A DNA stretch of 64,000 nt from Tepidicaulis sp002389665. GTDB taxonomy: Bacteria > Pseudomonadota > Alphaproteobacteria > Parvibaculales > Parvibaculaceae. Positions 8,036 to 16,650 of this stretch are shown one piece after another. The stretch spans positions 1,240,001 through 1,304,000 of the forward strand of contig NZ_OZ244942.1 in NCBI RefSeq assembly GCF_965222285.1, read 5' to 3'. The notes below the pieces were generated by a model. It saw only the letters and a program-made list of their open reading frames with translations, searched no databases and had not been told where the DNA came from. Position 1 is the first letter of the stretch. The number at the start of each line of letters is the position of its first letter. The translations under genes were made by a program, and so were the position numbers.

Positions 8036-10588
8036 ATGGCAGAGCCCGATAATTTCGACACGAGAGACCGCGCGCATATCTCGATCGACGTCTTTCGTGA
8101 GACCGCGGCCTATACCTTTCCCTCACGCAATCAGGAACGCAAACCCCTCCGGGGAGACTATACGGCGCATGCGACGCAGCTCCTCGACCAGCTCGCAGCG
8201 GCGCTGGGGACGGTTCCGGCTGCCGCTGCCGACCCGCGCCTGCCCATACAGGGGCTGAAATCCGGTACTGTCGTGGAGGTCACGACGCTGCCGCCAGCGG
8301 AAGACTCCCGGATCAAGGCCGTGAAGGTGCCCGCGGCGCTGGAGTTTCCTACACAGGACGTTGTGATCTTGCGATCGGAGCGCAACGAGGACCGCACCGA
8401 AAGCGCCTTGGTGTTCGTGCCGGATGATGCCCGCGCCTTCCTGCGCAATCGCATCGCTGACTATGGACGCGATCCCGGCAATCAGAGACGCCCCGATGCC
8501 GAGCGGTTCGAGGTGATCGAGGAAGTCAGGGCTGCAGAAGCCGTATCGCTGTTCACCGGCGAGGTGGATCTGGCTGCGCCCGACATCCTATGGTGGGAGC
8601 TCTGGGTTCGCCAGCCGGTCGCACTAGCGGATCGCCTGGTGGCGGCGGCCCGCAATGCGAACATCGATGTGCACGGCGATCGCCTGATCTTTCCCGACAC
8701 GACGGTTGTCTTCATTCACGCGGTTGCTGCGGCGGTGGCAGCGTTCGCGGCGCGCGTGCCAGGCGCCATCACCGAAATTCGCCGCGCGACGGGAACGATC
8801 GAGCCTTTCCTCGACCGTGGGGAGACCGGTCTTGGACAGCATGACTGGGTGGAAGAGCTGGCGCAGCGCGTGAGCCCGCCGTCTCCTGACGCTCCCGTGG
8901 TCTGTACGCTCGACACTGGCGTGATGGCGGCTCATCCGTTGATTGCGCCCGGCCTGCGCGGCGCTTGGGCTTACGATCCCGCCTGGGGTGCGGACGATCA
9001 CCAGCCGCATGGCGGTCACGGCACGCCGCTTGCGGGGCTCGTACTCTACGGCGACCTGGAACCGTTGATGAACGATGAGCGTCCTGTCGAACTCACCCAT
9101 GGCGCCGAATCCATGAAGCTGCTGCCGCCCGGCGGGTTTCCGCCAACAAAGCCGCCCAGCTACGGTGTGGTGACCCAGGGCGCCGTCAGTTCGGTCGAGA
9201 TCGAGCGCCCGGATGTGGTGCGGAGCTTTTGCATCGCCACGTCCGCCACCGATTTCCCTCCAAGCCGGCCATCGACTTGGAGCGGTGCGATCGACCAGAT
9301 CGCGGCGGGGGCCATGCCAGGCGAGGCTGATGACACCGTCCCGGCCGCGGAACGACCGAAGAGGCTGATCGTCGTCGCCACCGGGAACGTCTCTGGTGGC
9401 ATGGCGGTGGACGTCCTTCCTTCGCAGCCTCTGGAAGACCCGTCACAGAGCTGGAACGCCCTGACCATCGGCGGCTTCACGCGCAAGGAGCAGCCGCCGG
9501 CGCCGCCGCCGGTGTTGCAGGCCGCCGTTCCGGCCAATCACCGCAGCCCGTTCAGTCGTGGCTCACAGTCGCTGCCCGACGACCTGACGCCGATTAAGCC
9601 GGAAGTCTTGTTCGAGGCCGGCAATATGATGTCGGACGCGACCGGCTTCTGCGGCTGGGACCCGGCCGTCTCTCTCCTGTCGGCCGGCTCCGATGTGACG
9701 GCTGAACCGCTTGTCCCGTTCTGGGCGACGAGCGCTGCCGCCGGCATGGCCGGAAACTTCATCGGCCGCCTGCAGGCGGCTCGGCCGGACCTGTGGGCGG
9801 AGACGCACCGCGCACTGACCGTGGATTCGGCCCGATGGCCCGAACCGATCCGGAGAAAGTTCATCGGCACCGGTGCCCACTGGAAGACCGGGAAGGCGGC
9901 CACCAAGGGCAAGAAGCAGGAGATGCTTCGCGAGTTCGGTTACGGCGTACCGGACATCGAGCGAGCGATCCTGTCGGCGCGCAATGACGCCACGCTCGTC
10001 GCCCAGGCCGAGATTCAGCCCTTCGCGATCGGTGCGGACGGCCGGACCGGCGTGTTCAATGAGATGCACTTCTACGATCTGCCTTGGCCGAAAGCAGCGC
10101 TGGAGAAGCTCGAAAACGAGATTGTCACGATGAAGGTGACCTTGTCGTATTTCATCGAGCCGAACTTGGCGGGCAAGGCGGCGACCCGACCGGACACCTA
10201 TCGTTCTTTCGGGCTGCGGTTTGACATGAAGAAGCGCACCGAGACGGCAGCGCGCTTCCGTAGCCGGATTTCAGCGAGCCAGGCCAAGGACGGCACCGAA
10301 GCCGATGGCGAGGCCAGTTGCTGGCTTCTAGGGCCAAAAGCTATCCAGGCGGGGTCGCTGCATTGCGATCTGTGGCGCGGCAGGGCGATCGAACTGGCAG
10401 GTCACGACGCCATCGCGGTCTATCCGGTCGGGGGATGGTGGAAGTCGCACGTCGGCCAGAAGCGGGTGGCTGATAAGGCGCGGTACGCTCTGGTCATTTC
10501 CATCTCTGCGCCCGGCCAAGATGTCGATCTCTACAGTGAGATCAGCACGCTTGTTGAGAACAAAGAGATAGAAGTGCTACTCGGTTAG
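8036..10588 (+). CDS. ietS: Subtilisin-like (S8) serine protease of an IetAS-type pair
   Basis: This 850-residue protein has an S8 catalytic triad in order: Asp293 in CTLDTGVM, His328 in HGGHGTPLAG and Ser566 in ATSAAAGMAGN. The serine motif departs slightly from the textbook GTSxAxP because Pro is replaced by Gly. About 290 residues precede the protease domain and about 280 follow it, the latter probably a beta-rich C-terminal domain. No signal peptide is seen, so a cytoplasmic role fits. It lies directly behind the AAA+ ATPase gene on the same strand. In the IetAS model the protease is the effector and the ATPase keeps it in check. The cellular target is unknown. Confidence 0.8.
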   Translation: MAEPDNFDTRDRAHISIDVFRETAAYTFPSRNQERKPLRGDYTAHATQLLDQLAAALGTVPAAAADPRLPIQGLKSGTVVEVTTLPPAEDSRIKAVKVPAALEFPTQDVVILRSERNEDRTESALVFVPDDARAFLRNRIADYGRDPGNQRRPDAERFEVIEEVRAAEAVSLFTGEVDLAAPDILWWELWVRQPVALADRLVAAARNANIDVHGDRLIFPDTTVVFIHAVAAAVAAFAARVPGAITEIRRATGTIEPFLDRGETGLGQHDWVEELAQRVSPPSPDAPVVCTLDTGVMAAHPLIAPGLRGAWAYDPAWGADDHQPHGGHGTPLAGLVLYGDLEPLMNDERPVELTHGAESMKLLPPGGFPPTKPPSYGVVTQGAVSSVEIERPDVVRSFCIATSATDFPPSRPSTWSGAIDQIAAGAMPGEADDTVPAAERPKRLIVVATGNVSGGMAVDVLPSQPLEDPSQSWNALTIGGFTRKEQPPAPPPVLQAAVPANHRSPFSRGSQSLPDDLTPIKPEVLFEAGNMMSDATGFCGWDPAVSLLSAGSDVTAEPLVPFWATSAAAGMAGNFIGRLQAARPDLWAETHRALTVDSARWPEPIRRKFIGTGAHWKTGKAATKGKKQEMLREFGYGVPDIERAILSARNDATLVAQAEIQPFAIGADGRTGVFNEMHFYDLPWPKAALEKLENEIVTMKVTLSYFIEPNLAGKAATRPDTYRSFGLRFDMKKRTETAARFRSRISASQAKDGTEADGEASCWLLGPKAIQAGSLHCDLWRGRAIELAGHDAIAVYPVGGWWKSHVGQKRVADKARYALVISISAPGQDVDLYSEISTLVENKEIEVLLG

Positions 10589-10695
10589 CGTACCGATTAA
10601 GAGGGCGGGACAAAGCCGCAGTGGGCGGGTTGGGCGGGCATGGACGCTCTCGTACCGGTGTTCAAGGGGCACTTCACTCTTGAAGGCCTACGGCG

Positions 10696-11184
10696 TTACG
10701 CGAACAGGCGAGCGACCTCGGCCATCGGGAGGAAAAGACGGCGGCCGGCGTTATCCAAGGGAAGGAAGTCGTAGGCGCGGTAGAAAGCTCCTGCGGCTTC
10801 GTCCTTCGCGTCGACCAGGATGGCGAATGTGGTGATTTCGCTGCGCAGCGCTCGTGCGAAGGCGTCCAAAAGCATGTGCTCGCCCAGTCGGCGTCCGCGA
10901 TGGCGCCGATCGACGGCGAGTCGCCCGAGCAACGTCGCCGGTACGACGGGGTAGCGCGGCAAGCGCTTCGTCAGCGTTGCCGGAAGGTTGGACAGAGCGA
11001 TCGATGTTCTGGCAAGTGTCGAGAACGCGAGAGGCGTGAGATCACCCTCTACGAGGACGAAACAGGAGGCGACGCGTCGGCGAACGTCCTGACTGGCTTG
11101 GGTGCGGAAATATCGGTCTAGCGCGTCCACGCCGGACTCGAACCCGGCGCGATCGTGAGTGTCGTCGAGTGTCTGGATCAACAA
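10696..11184 (-). CDS. GNAT acetyltransferase toxin of a DUF1778-GNAT TA pair
   Basis: This 162-residue protein is a compact GNAT domain. It has the RYPVVPATLLGRLAVDRRHRGRRLGEHML region (split over two strands), in which RRHRGRRLG is the acetyl-CoA binding loop, and a terminal segment AAGFYRAYDFLPL. Proteins of this size and pattern directly downstream of a DUF1778 gene are usually toxins that acetylate aminoacyl-tRNA (TacT, AtaT, ItaT families). The start lies 3 bp after the antitoxin stop, so the pair is co-transcribed. The amino-acid specificity of the tRNA target cannot be read from the sequence. Confidence 0.82.
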   Translation of the reverse strand: MLIQTLDDTHDRAGFESGVDALDRYFRTQASQDVRRRVASCFVLVEGDLTPLAFSTLARTSIALSNLPATLTKRLPRYPVVPATLLGRLAVDRRHRGRRLGEHMLLDAFARALRSEITTFAILVDAKDEAAGAFYRAYDFLPLDNAGRRLFLPMAEVARLFA

Positions 11185-11187
11185 GGG

Positions 11188-11505
11188 CTAGCGAGCATTC
11201 GGCTCATGCGCCGCGACCGACGCCATATAGCGCCGAGCGGCCGCGGAAAGTCGCGAGCCGGGCTCTCGGGGGTTCAGGAGAGCCTCGGCGAAAGCGCGGC
11301 TTTCATCAACCGCTAGCTTGACCGACTGCAGGTCCTCAAGGGTGCGCACGGCGGCCTCATGCACGCTCGAGATGACAAAATCCGTGAGCGTTCGGCCCTG
11401 CAACTCGGCAGCACGGAGGAAAAGTTCCTTCTGATCAGAGGACACACGCGCCTCCAATCGCTCGCTGCGGGCCGCGACCCGCCTTTTCGCCGCCGTATGT
11501 TTCAT
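11188..11505 (-). CDS. DUF1778 antitoxin
   Basis: The chosen start is ATG 11505, giving 105 residues that open MKHTAAKRRVAARSERLEAR; a longer frame upstream to 11565 has no family support. The segment SERLEARVSSDQKELFLRA is the ribbon-helix-helix region typical of DUF1778. The C-terminal part (about 60-105) would wrap and neutralise the GNAT toxin. Antitoxin before toxin with a 3-bp gap is the canonical order. RHH antitoxins usually autorepress, so an operator is expected in the roughly 125 bp shared with the divergent hsdS gene. I did not identify a clear palindrome there. Confidence 0.82.
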   Translation of the reverse strand: MKHTAAKRRVAARSERLEARVSSDQKELFLRAAELQGRTLTDFVISSVHEAAVRTLEDLQSVKLAVDESRAFAEALLNPREPGSRLSAAARRYMASVAAHEPNAR

Positions 11506-12820
11506 GGGCCATTGCCTTAATGATCGCCTGAAGGCTATTGTACGGCTTACAGCCGGACGCATCAAGGGGGTGAAGGCGAGCCTTTGGGCGGTTCAGCTTC
11601 TTGGTGCGCGGTAATAGGCGCACAAGACCATGAGCACGAACGACGATCAGACACCTTCTCGACCCGACCTTCCGGCCGGCTGGGCGGTGGTCCGCGTCGA
11701 CCAGGCCGGCGCCGTTCGACTCGGCCGTCAACGGTCCCCGGATCAAGCCATGGGCGAACACCTGACCAAATATATTCGAGCCGCGAATATCACCCCTGCG
11801 GGTATCAATCTTGATGACCTGCTGGAGATGAATTTCACCCCGGCCGAGCAGCAGGTGTTCGGTCTTGAGGTGGGGGATGTCCTGCTGACCGAAGCCTCGG
11901 GGAGCGCTAGCCAAGTCGGCCGATCAGCGATCTGGCGCGGTGAGGTGCAGCCCTGCTGCTATCAGAACACGGTCATCCGTTTTCGCCCCCATCTAACCAC
12001 GCCCGAGTATGCGTTGATCGTATTCCGACAAATGGCCGTATCCGGCGCCTTCGCTCAAGCCGCTCGAGGTGTCGGCATTCAGCATCTCGGCGCTTCGCGA
12101 TTCGCAGAACTAGACTTTCCATTGCCACCGTTGAAGGAACAGGCGCGGATCGTTGCCATAGCTGACCAACGCTTGACCGAAATCCGCGAGGCCGAGACGC
12201 GACTCCAGTCCGCATTGCGGCTTCTGGATGAGCAGCTCCGAGAGGTGCTCGCTGCGGCCGTTGCCGGTGAGCTGGTCGCGCAGCGGGATGAAGAGCTATC
12301 CGAGCGCAGCCGCACGCCGGCGAGCGCGGCGCGCGCTGAACCAGATCTATTCGGTCAAAGCGAACGGGCGCCTAACCTAGAAGGCTTTGACCCGGTGCTT
12401 CCCGCGGGCTGGGCTTGGTCGCGCGTCGATGGGGCGGGCGAGGTGACCCTCGGCCGCCAGCGTTCACCCAAGCATGAACGCGGCAAGCACATGCGGCCCT
12501 ATCTTCGGGTCGCCAACGTCTATGAGGATCGGATCGATACCTCGGACGTGCTCCGCATGAACTTCGAGCCTGAGGAAGTGGCCATCTATGAATTGCGCGA
12601 CGGGGACATTCTGCTGAACGAGGGACAGAGCCCTGAGCTGGTGGGTCGCCCAGCGATCTACCGAGGTGAGGTGCCGGGCGCGTGCTTCCAGAATACGCTT
12701 ATACGCTTCAGAGCGTATGAGCACGTGGACCCCAATTACGCGCTGTTGGTCTTTCGACACTACATGCATTCGGGTGTTTTCAAATCCATTGCCCGGTGGT
12801 CGACCAACATTGCCCATCTA

Positions 12821-13659
12821 GGCTCAGGACCTATTAAATTGCTTGCATGACGGGCGTTGCTCTGATTCCCGATAGGGATCGGGGAGGCGTTGATGAGCGA
12901 TCTTTTGTGGTTGTCGGACAGGCAGATGGCGGTGATTGCGCCGTTCTTTCCGTTGGCGCACGGCGTACCTCGGGTGGATGACCGGCGGGTGGTGTCGGGG
13001 ATCGTGTTCGTGATCCGGAACGGCCTGCGCTGGCGCGATGCGCCGTCGGCCTATGGGCCGCACAAGACGCTGTATAATCGGTTTGTGCGCTGGAGCCGCC
13101 TGGGGGTGTTCGACCGCATCTTCGCGGCCCTGGCCGGACAGGCGGGAGAGCCGGACGCCATCATGATCGACAGCACCCACCTGAAGGCGCATCGCACGGC
13201 GGCGAGCCTGCTCAAAAAGGGGATGTTCCCCGCCGCATCGGGCGAACCAAGGGCGGCCTGAACTCCAAGCTGCACACCGTCTGCGACGACCGGGGGCGGC
13301 CCCTGGTCATGCTGCTCACCGAAGGCCAGATGAGCGACCACAGGGGCGCCGCCCTCATGCTGGGCGCCCTGCCGCGCGCCCGCGTCCTCATCGGCGACAG
13401 GGGCTACGACAGCCGCGGCTTCCGCGACGCTCTCGCCGCCCGCGGAACCGACGCCTGCATCCCCTCAAGCCGCAGCCGCAAGATCCCAATCCCCCACGAC
13501 CCGGCCGTCTATCGCCGCCGACACAGGATCGAGAACCTCTTCGCCCGCCTCAAGGACTGGCGCCGCATCGCCACCCGCTACGACCGGTGCGCCCACACCT
13601 TCATGGCCGCCATCACCATCGCCGCCATCATGATCTTCTGGATCAATGAGTCCTGAGCC
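12821..13659 (+). mobile_element. IS5-family (IS427-like) insertion sequence
   Basis: The element is 839 bp, bounded by the inverted ends GGCTCAGGAC (12821-12830) and its complement ending at 13659, with partial match continuing inward. It is flanked by a 2-bp target duplication TA (12819-12820 and 13660-13661), as is typical of this group. It encodes one transposase split over two frames. It lies in the same orientation as hsdS and interrupts it. The boundaries are supported by the exact restoration of the hsdS frame when the element and one TA are removed. Confidence 0.9.
12893..13656 (+). CDS. IS5-family DDE transposase made by -1 frameshift
   Basis: The first frame starts at ATG 12893 behind GGGGAGG and reads to a stop at 13261-13263. 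The second frame, offset by -1, continues from about 13219 to the stop at 13656. The switch lies at the run AAAAAGGGG (13214-13222), a typical slippery site; after it the product continues RRIGRTKGGLNSKLHTVCDD. The DDE residues are Asp in MIDSTHLKAHR (first frame), Asp in VLIGDRGYDS and Glu in RHRIENLFARLKDW (second frame). The two-frame design is normal for IS427-type elements, so this is probably programmed frameshifting rather than decay, and the enzyme may be active. Confidence 0.88.
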
Positions 13660-14190
13660 TAGGCCTAGAGCGATACCGGGCGTTGCCGTTCCCGACGCCA
13701 CCTTTGGCGGAGCAGGCGAGGATTGTGCAGGCGGCGCGAGATCGGCTGCGCATCACACAACAACAGATATCAGCCGTACGGACCTCGTTGGCTCGCCTGC
13801 CTGATCTCGAGCAGGAGCTGTTCGCTGCGGCCGTGGCCGGAGAACTCGCTCCTCAGGATCCCAACGATGAGCCGGCGTCGGCGCTCGCAATCAGGCTGGG
13901 CGGTCCGCCGCAGGCTGTGACCGCGGTGACGACGAAGAGCTCGGGAGGAAAGAATATGCCGCAACGTAAACCACGCCCATCGCGACAGGCGGAGCCAAGT
14001 CCTGATCTGACGTCCGTCCTCCGCGAGAATGGCGGGGTTCTTCCCTTGCCGGATCTGTTCGCATTAGCGGGATACAATCGCGACATGCCCGAGCATGTCG
14101 AACTTTTCTACCTCGCGCTTCGCGAGGGCATGAAAGGAAGCTTGCGGCTGAGAGGCGAGGCAACCGAGAACGCCGAAGTGGAGATCGTCG

Positions 14191-15801
14191 ATGCGGCTTG
14201 AGAAGGTCAGGATCGGCTCCTTCAAAAACCTTCGTGACCTTAACGTCGTCTTCGACGAGCTCTCACCTTACACCGTCCTCGTTGGCGAAAACGGTGCCGG
14301 GAAGTCGAATCTGATCGAGGGCCTAGCGCTGGTCTTCCGCAACCTCGATCTCGATGTGGAGGCCCCCTTCGACTACGAGCTGCAATATGAGTGCCGTGAC
14401 AACATCATATCGGTCAAGGCGAAGGCCGACCAGCATCCCAGCTTTCGGATAAGGCGGCCGGGCGAAGAGTCGTTCGCGGACTTATCCCGCAAGGCCTTCA
14501 TGGCGGAGGACGCGGATGGGCGGCCTCGCCACCGGCCGGCGTTTGTGTTCGGCTATTACTCTGGGCCGAGTGATCGCCTAACGTCGATCTTCGAGAAGCA
14601 TCGGGAGCGCTTTTACAGCTGGATCATCAAAGCGCCGGAGCAACGTGGGAAGGCGATCGCTGACCCGAATTCGCTGCGACGGCTGTTCTACGCCGAAACG
14701 CTGCACGGCCAGTTCGCCCTGATCGCCTTCTTCATGGAGGCGAGTGAGGCGTCGAAGGCCGACCGCGACTTCCTTCGCGACCACCTGCAAATCGAGGGTC
14801 TCGACAGTGTTCTGTTCGCTCTCAAGGAGCCGCCGTGGAAGCGCAAAGGCGGCGATCCGCGTTTCTGGAACGCCGTGGGCGAGGTTCAGCAGTTTCTTGC
14901 TTACCTTTACGACAAGGCACTGTTGCCGCTCCGTATGACGCGGCGAATTCCGATCGACTTGACCAAGAACCCGATCGTTCAGAGCTTATACCTGTTCCTC
15001 TCCAACACCGACGCGCTGGCCGAAGTTTACCGAACCTACGGCAACCAATATGCCTTCTTCACGGCATTGGAGAGCATGCACCTATCGAAAGTGCTCGGCG
15101 AGGTGCGCACTCGCGTCAAGATGACGCCGGAAGCTGGCGGCGGGAACGTGACCTACCGCGACTTGAGCGAGGGCGAACAGCAGTTGTTGCTCGTGCTCGG
15201 GCTTCTGAAATTTACCGCGAGGGATGAAGCTCTCTTCCTGCTCGATGAGCCGGACACCCATTTGAACCCCGCCTGGAGCACTCAGTATCTCAGTTTCCTC
15301 GACCGTTTCATCCGCGATCGGGACAGTTGCCATATTGTGATGTCGACGCATGATCCGTTGGTCTTCGCTGGATTGAAGCGCGAACAGGTGCGGATTTTTC
15401 GGCGTGACGAACAGGGGTGCGCCGTTGCTGACCCTCCTGACCAAGACCCGCGGGGCATGGGCGTCGCAGCTATTCTAACAAGCGATCTCTTCCGGCTGCG
15501 CACCACATTGGACCCCGAAACCCAGGCGGATCTTGATAAGCAACGCCTGTTGGCCATGAAGGAGAACCTCACTGATGACGATCAGGCCGAACTGGCGCGG
15601 CTGCGGGAGGTGCTGCGCGGGCGCGGTTTCGACCTGACGCAGCGCGATCCACTTTATCAGGAATTCCTGAAGGCCTGGACTGCCCAGGAGGACCCTCGCT
15701 GGCGCGAGACTGTGGAACTCACCCCTGAACAGCAGCAGGCGCGGAGCCGTTTAGCCGCTCGCATCGTCGAGGAGCTGCGTCGCGAGCAGGGCATGTCGTA
15801 A
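14191..15801 (+). CDS. ptuA: Septu-like PtuA ATPase (AAA/ABC-type)
   Basis: This 536-residue ATPase is of the RecF/OLD-like ABC-type clade. Walker A GENGAGKSN starts at Gly32, the ABC signature DLSEGEQQ lies near residue 324, Walker B LFLLDEPD has Asp352-Glu353, and a switch-like STHDPL segment follows. No TOPRIM nuclease domain is evident, which separates it from OLD proteins. The next gene, 4 bp downstream, is an HNH nuclease, so the pair matches Septu (PtuA ATPase with PtuB HNH). The start overlaps the end of hsdS by 11 bp and the genes run on into hsdM, so this defence pair is built into a type I modification operon. The Septu call is from domain pairing; a Rlo-type ATPase is the main alternative. 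Confidence 0.75.
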   Translation: MRLEKVRIGSFKNLRDLNVVFDELSPYTVLVGENGAGKSNLIEGLALVFRNLDLDVEAPFDYELQYECRDNIISVKAKADQHPSFRIRRPGEESFADLSRKAFMAEDADGRPRHRPAFVFGYYSGPSDRLTSIFEKHRERFYSWIIKAPEQRGKAIADPNSLRRLFYAETLHGQFALIAFFMEASEASKADRDFLRDHLQIEGLDSVLFALKEPPWKRKGGDPRFWNAVGEVQQFLAYLYDKALLPLRMTRRIPIDLTKNPIVQSLYLFLSNTDALAEVYRTYGNQYAFFTALESMHLSKVLGEVRTRVKMTPEAGGGNVTYRDLSEGEQQLLLVLGLLKFTARDEALFLLDEPDTHLNPAWSTQYLSFLDRFIRDRDSCHIVMSTHDPLVFAGLKREQVRIFRRDEQGCAVADPPDQDPRGMGVAAILTSDLFRLRTTLDPETQADLDKQRLLAMKENLTDDDQAELARLREVLRGRGFDLTQRDPLYQEFLKAWTAQEDPRWRETVELTPEQQQARSRLAARIVEELRREQGMS

Positions 15802-15805
15802 CGCG

Positions 15806-16648
15806 ATGCAGTACATTAATTTGGAAGATATCCTGCCCAACATCCGGCATCTGCTCGCCGATCTGCAAACGGCGCAAGACCTCATCATGGCCGAAGCCGA
15901 CCCCCGCCGTCGGGCTGCGCTCATTGAGGCAAACCAGAACCGGTGGACTGCGTTGCGCGACGCCTTCGAGGGCGCGTCGGGCGGCAAATGCTGGTACACC
16001 GAGTGTGAGAGTCCTGGCGCGGACAACGACATCGACCATTTCCGGCCGAAGGGGAAGGTAAAAGAGGACCGGCGTCATCCCGGCTACTATTGGCTGGCCT
16101 TTGACTGGCGCAACATGCGGTTGAGCTGTCAGCGAGCGAACCGGCCACGGATTGCTCCGGGCGCCCGCGTTGCCGGCGGGAAATCGACCCATTTCCCGCT
16201 TCTCGCGACCGGTGTACGCGCAACCGAGCCAGGCGACGACATCCGTCTTGAGCATCCGGCTTTGCTGGATCCCACCGACCCCGGGGATCCGATTTTGCTG
16301 ACGTTTTTACCGAACGGCGAGATCGATCTGTCTCCGCAGTATCGCGGAAATGCTGTCGCTGAAGCCAAGATCGCCGCCAGTCGATTGGGCCTGCACCTAA
16401 ACTGGCCAAAGTTCGTGGAGGGCCGCATGACGCTCTACAACATTATTGAGCGCGACGTGGAGCGCGGCAAGCGAGAAGCGCCGAACGACTACCTTGGGAT
16501 GCCGCAAGCCTCGCAAGCCTTCAAGGATGTGATCGGTGACCTCAAAAGGCGGCTGAACCCGAGGGCGCAGTACGCGGCTGCGGCCAAGGTCTACGTCGAA
16601 TCGTTTCGTGATATTTGGTGGATTAACGACGTGGTGTTGAAGCTCTGA
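15806..16648 (+). CDS. ptuB: Septu-like PtuB HNH nuclease
   Basis: This 280-residue protein has an HNH core: GKCWYTECES (Cys62, Cys67), then DIDHFRPKG with the catalytic-type His78, then WLAFDWRNMRLSCQRANR with Asn103 and Cys108. The pattern of His in DxDHFRPKG followed by GYYWLAFDWRN is that of PtuB/RloB-type HNH proteins. Usually the last zinc knuckle reads CxxCN; here the second Cys is replaced by Ala, so only three cysteines remain. It sits 4 bp after the ATPase and 2 bp before hsdM. In Septu the PtuB subunit is the DNA-cutting effector activated by PtuA. Whether this copy is active is uncertain because of the missing Cys. Confidence 0.75.
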   Translation: MQYINLEDILPNIRHLLADLQTAQDLIMAEADPRRRAALIEANQNRWTALRDAFEGASGGKCWYTECESPGADNDIDHFRPKGKVKEDRRHPGYYWLAFDWRNMRLSCQRANRPRIAPGARVAGGKSTHFPLLATGVRATEPGDDIRLEHPALLDPTDPGDPILLTFLPNGEIDLSPQYRGNAVAEAKIAASRLGLHLNWPKFVEGRMTLYNIIERDVERGKREAPNDYLGMPQASQAFKDVIGDLKRRLNPRAQYAAAAKVYVESFRDIWWINDVVLKL

Positions 16649-16650
16649 TT

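Larger units (their letters stand above)
11630..14201 (+). pseudogene. hsdS: Type I restriction-modification specificity subunit, interrupted by an IS
   Basis: Reading from ATG 11630 gives 397 codons of an S subunit up to position 12820. Frame is then lost inside the IS and the intact gene would resume at 13662. Joining 12820 to 13662 restores a continuous frame through the junction (NIAHLGLERYRALPFPTPPL) and a 576-residue protein ending at 14201. Two target recognition domains (about 15-170 and 260-400) are each followed by the PPLxEQARIV spacer helix. A C-terminal extension resembles those of other S subunits. S subunits choose the DNA sequence modified by HsdM. As it stands the second spacer helix and C-terminus are cut off, so activity is doubtful unless the truncated half-subunit dimerises. 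The 3' end overlaps the next gene by 11 bp. Confidence 0.88.

Noticed and set aside
14191..16648. Retron or OLD-type (Gabija-like) system instead of Septu
   Set aside because: No reverse transcriptase or msr/msd-like RNA is near, and the ATPase lacks a TOPRIM domain while the partner is an HNH nuclease, not a UvrD-like helicase.
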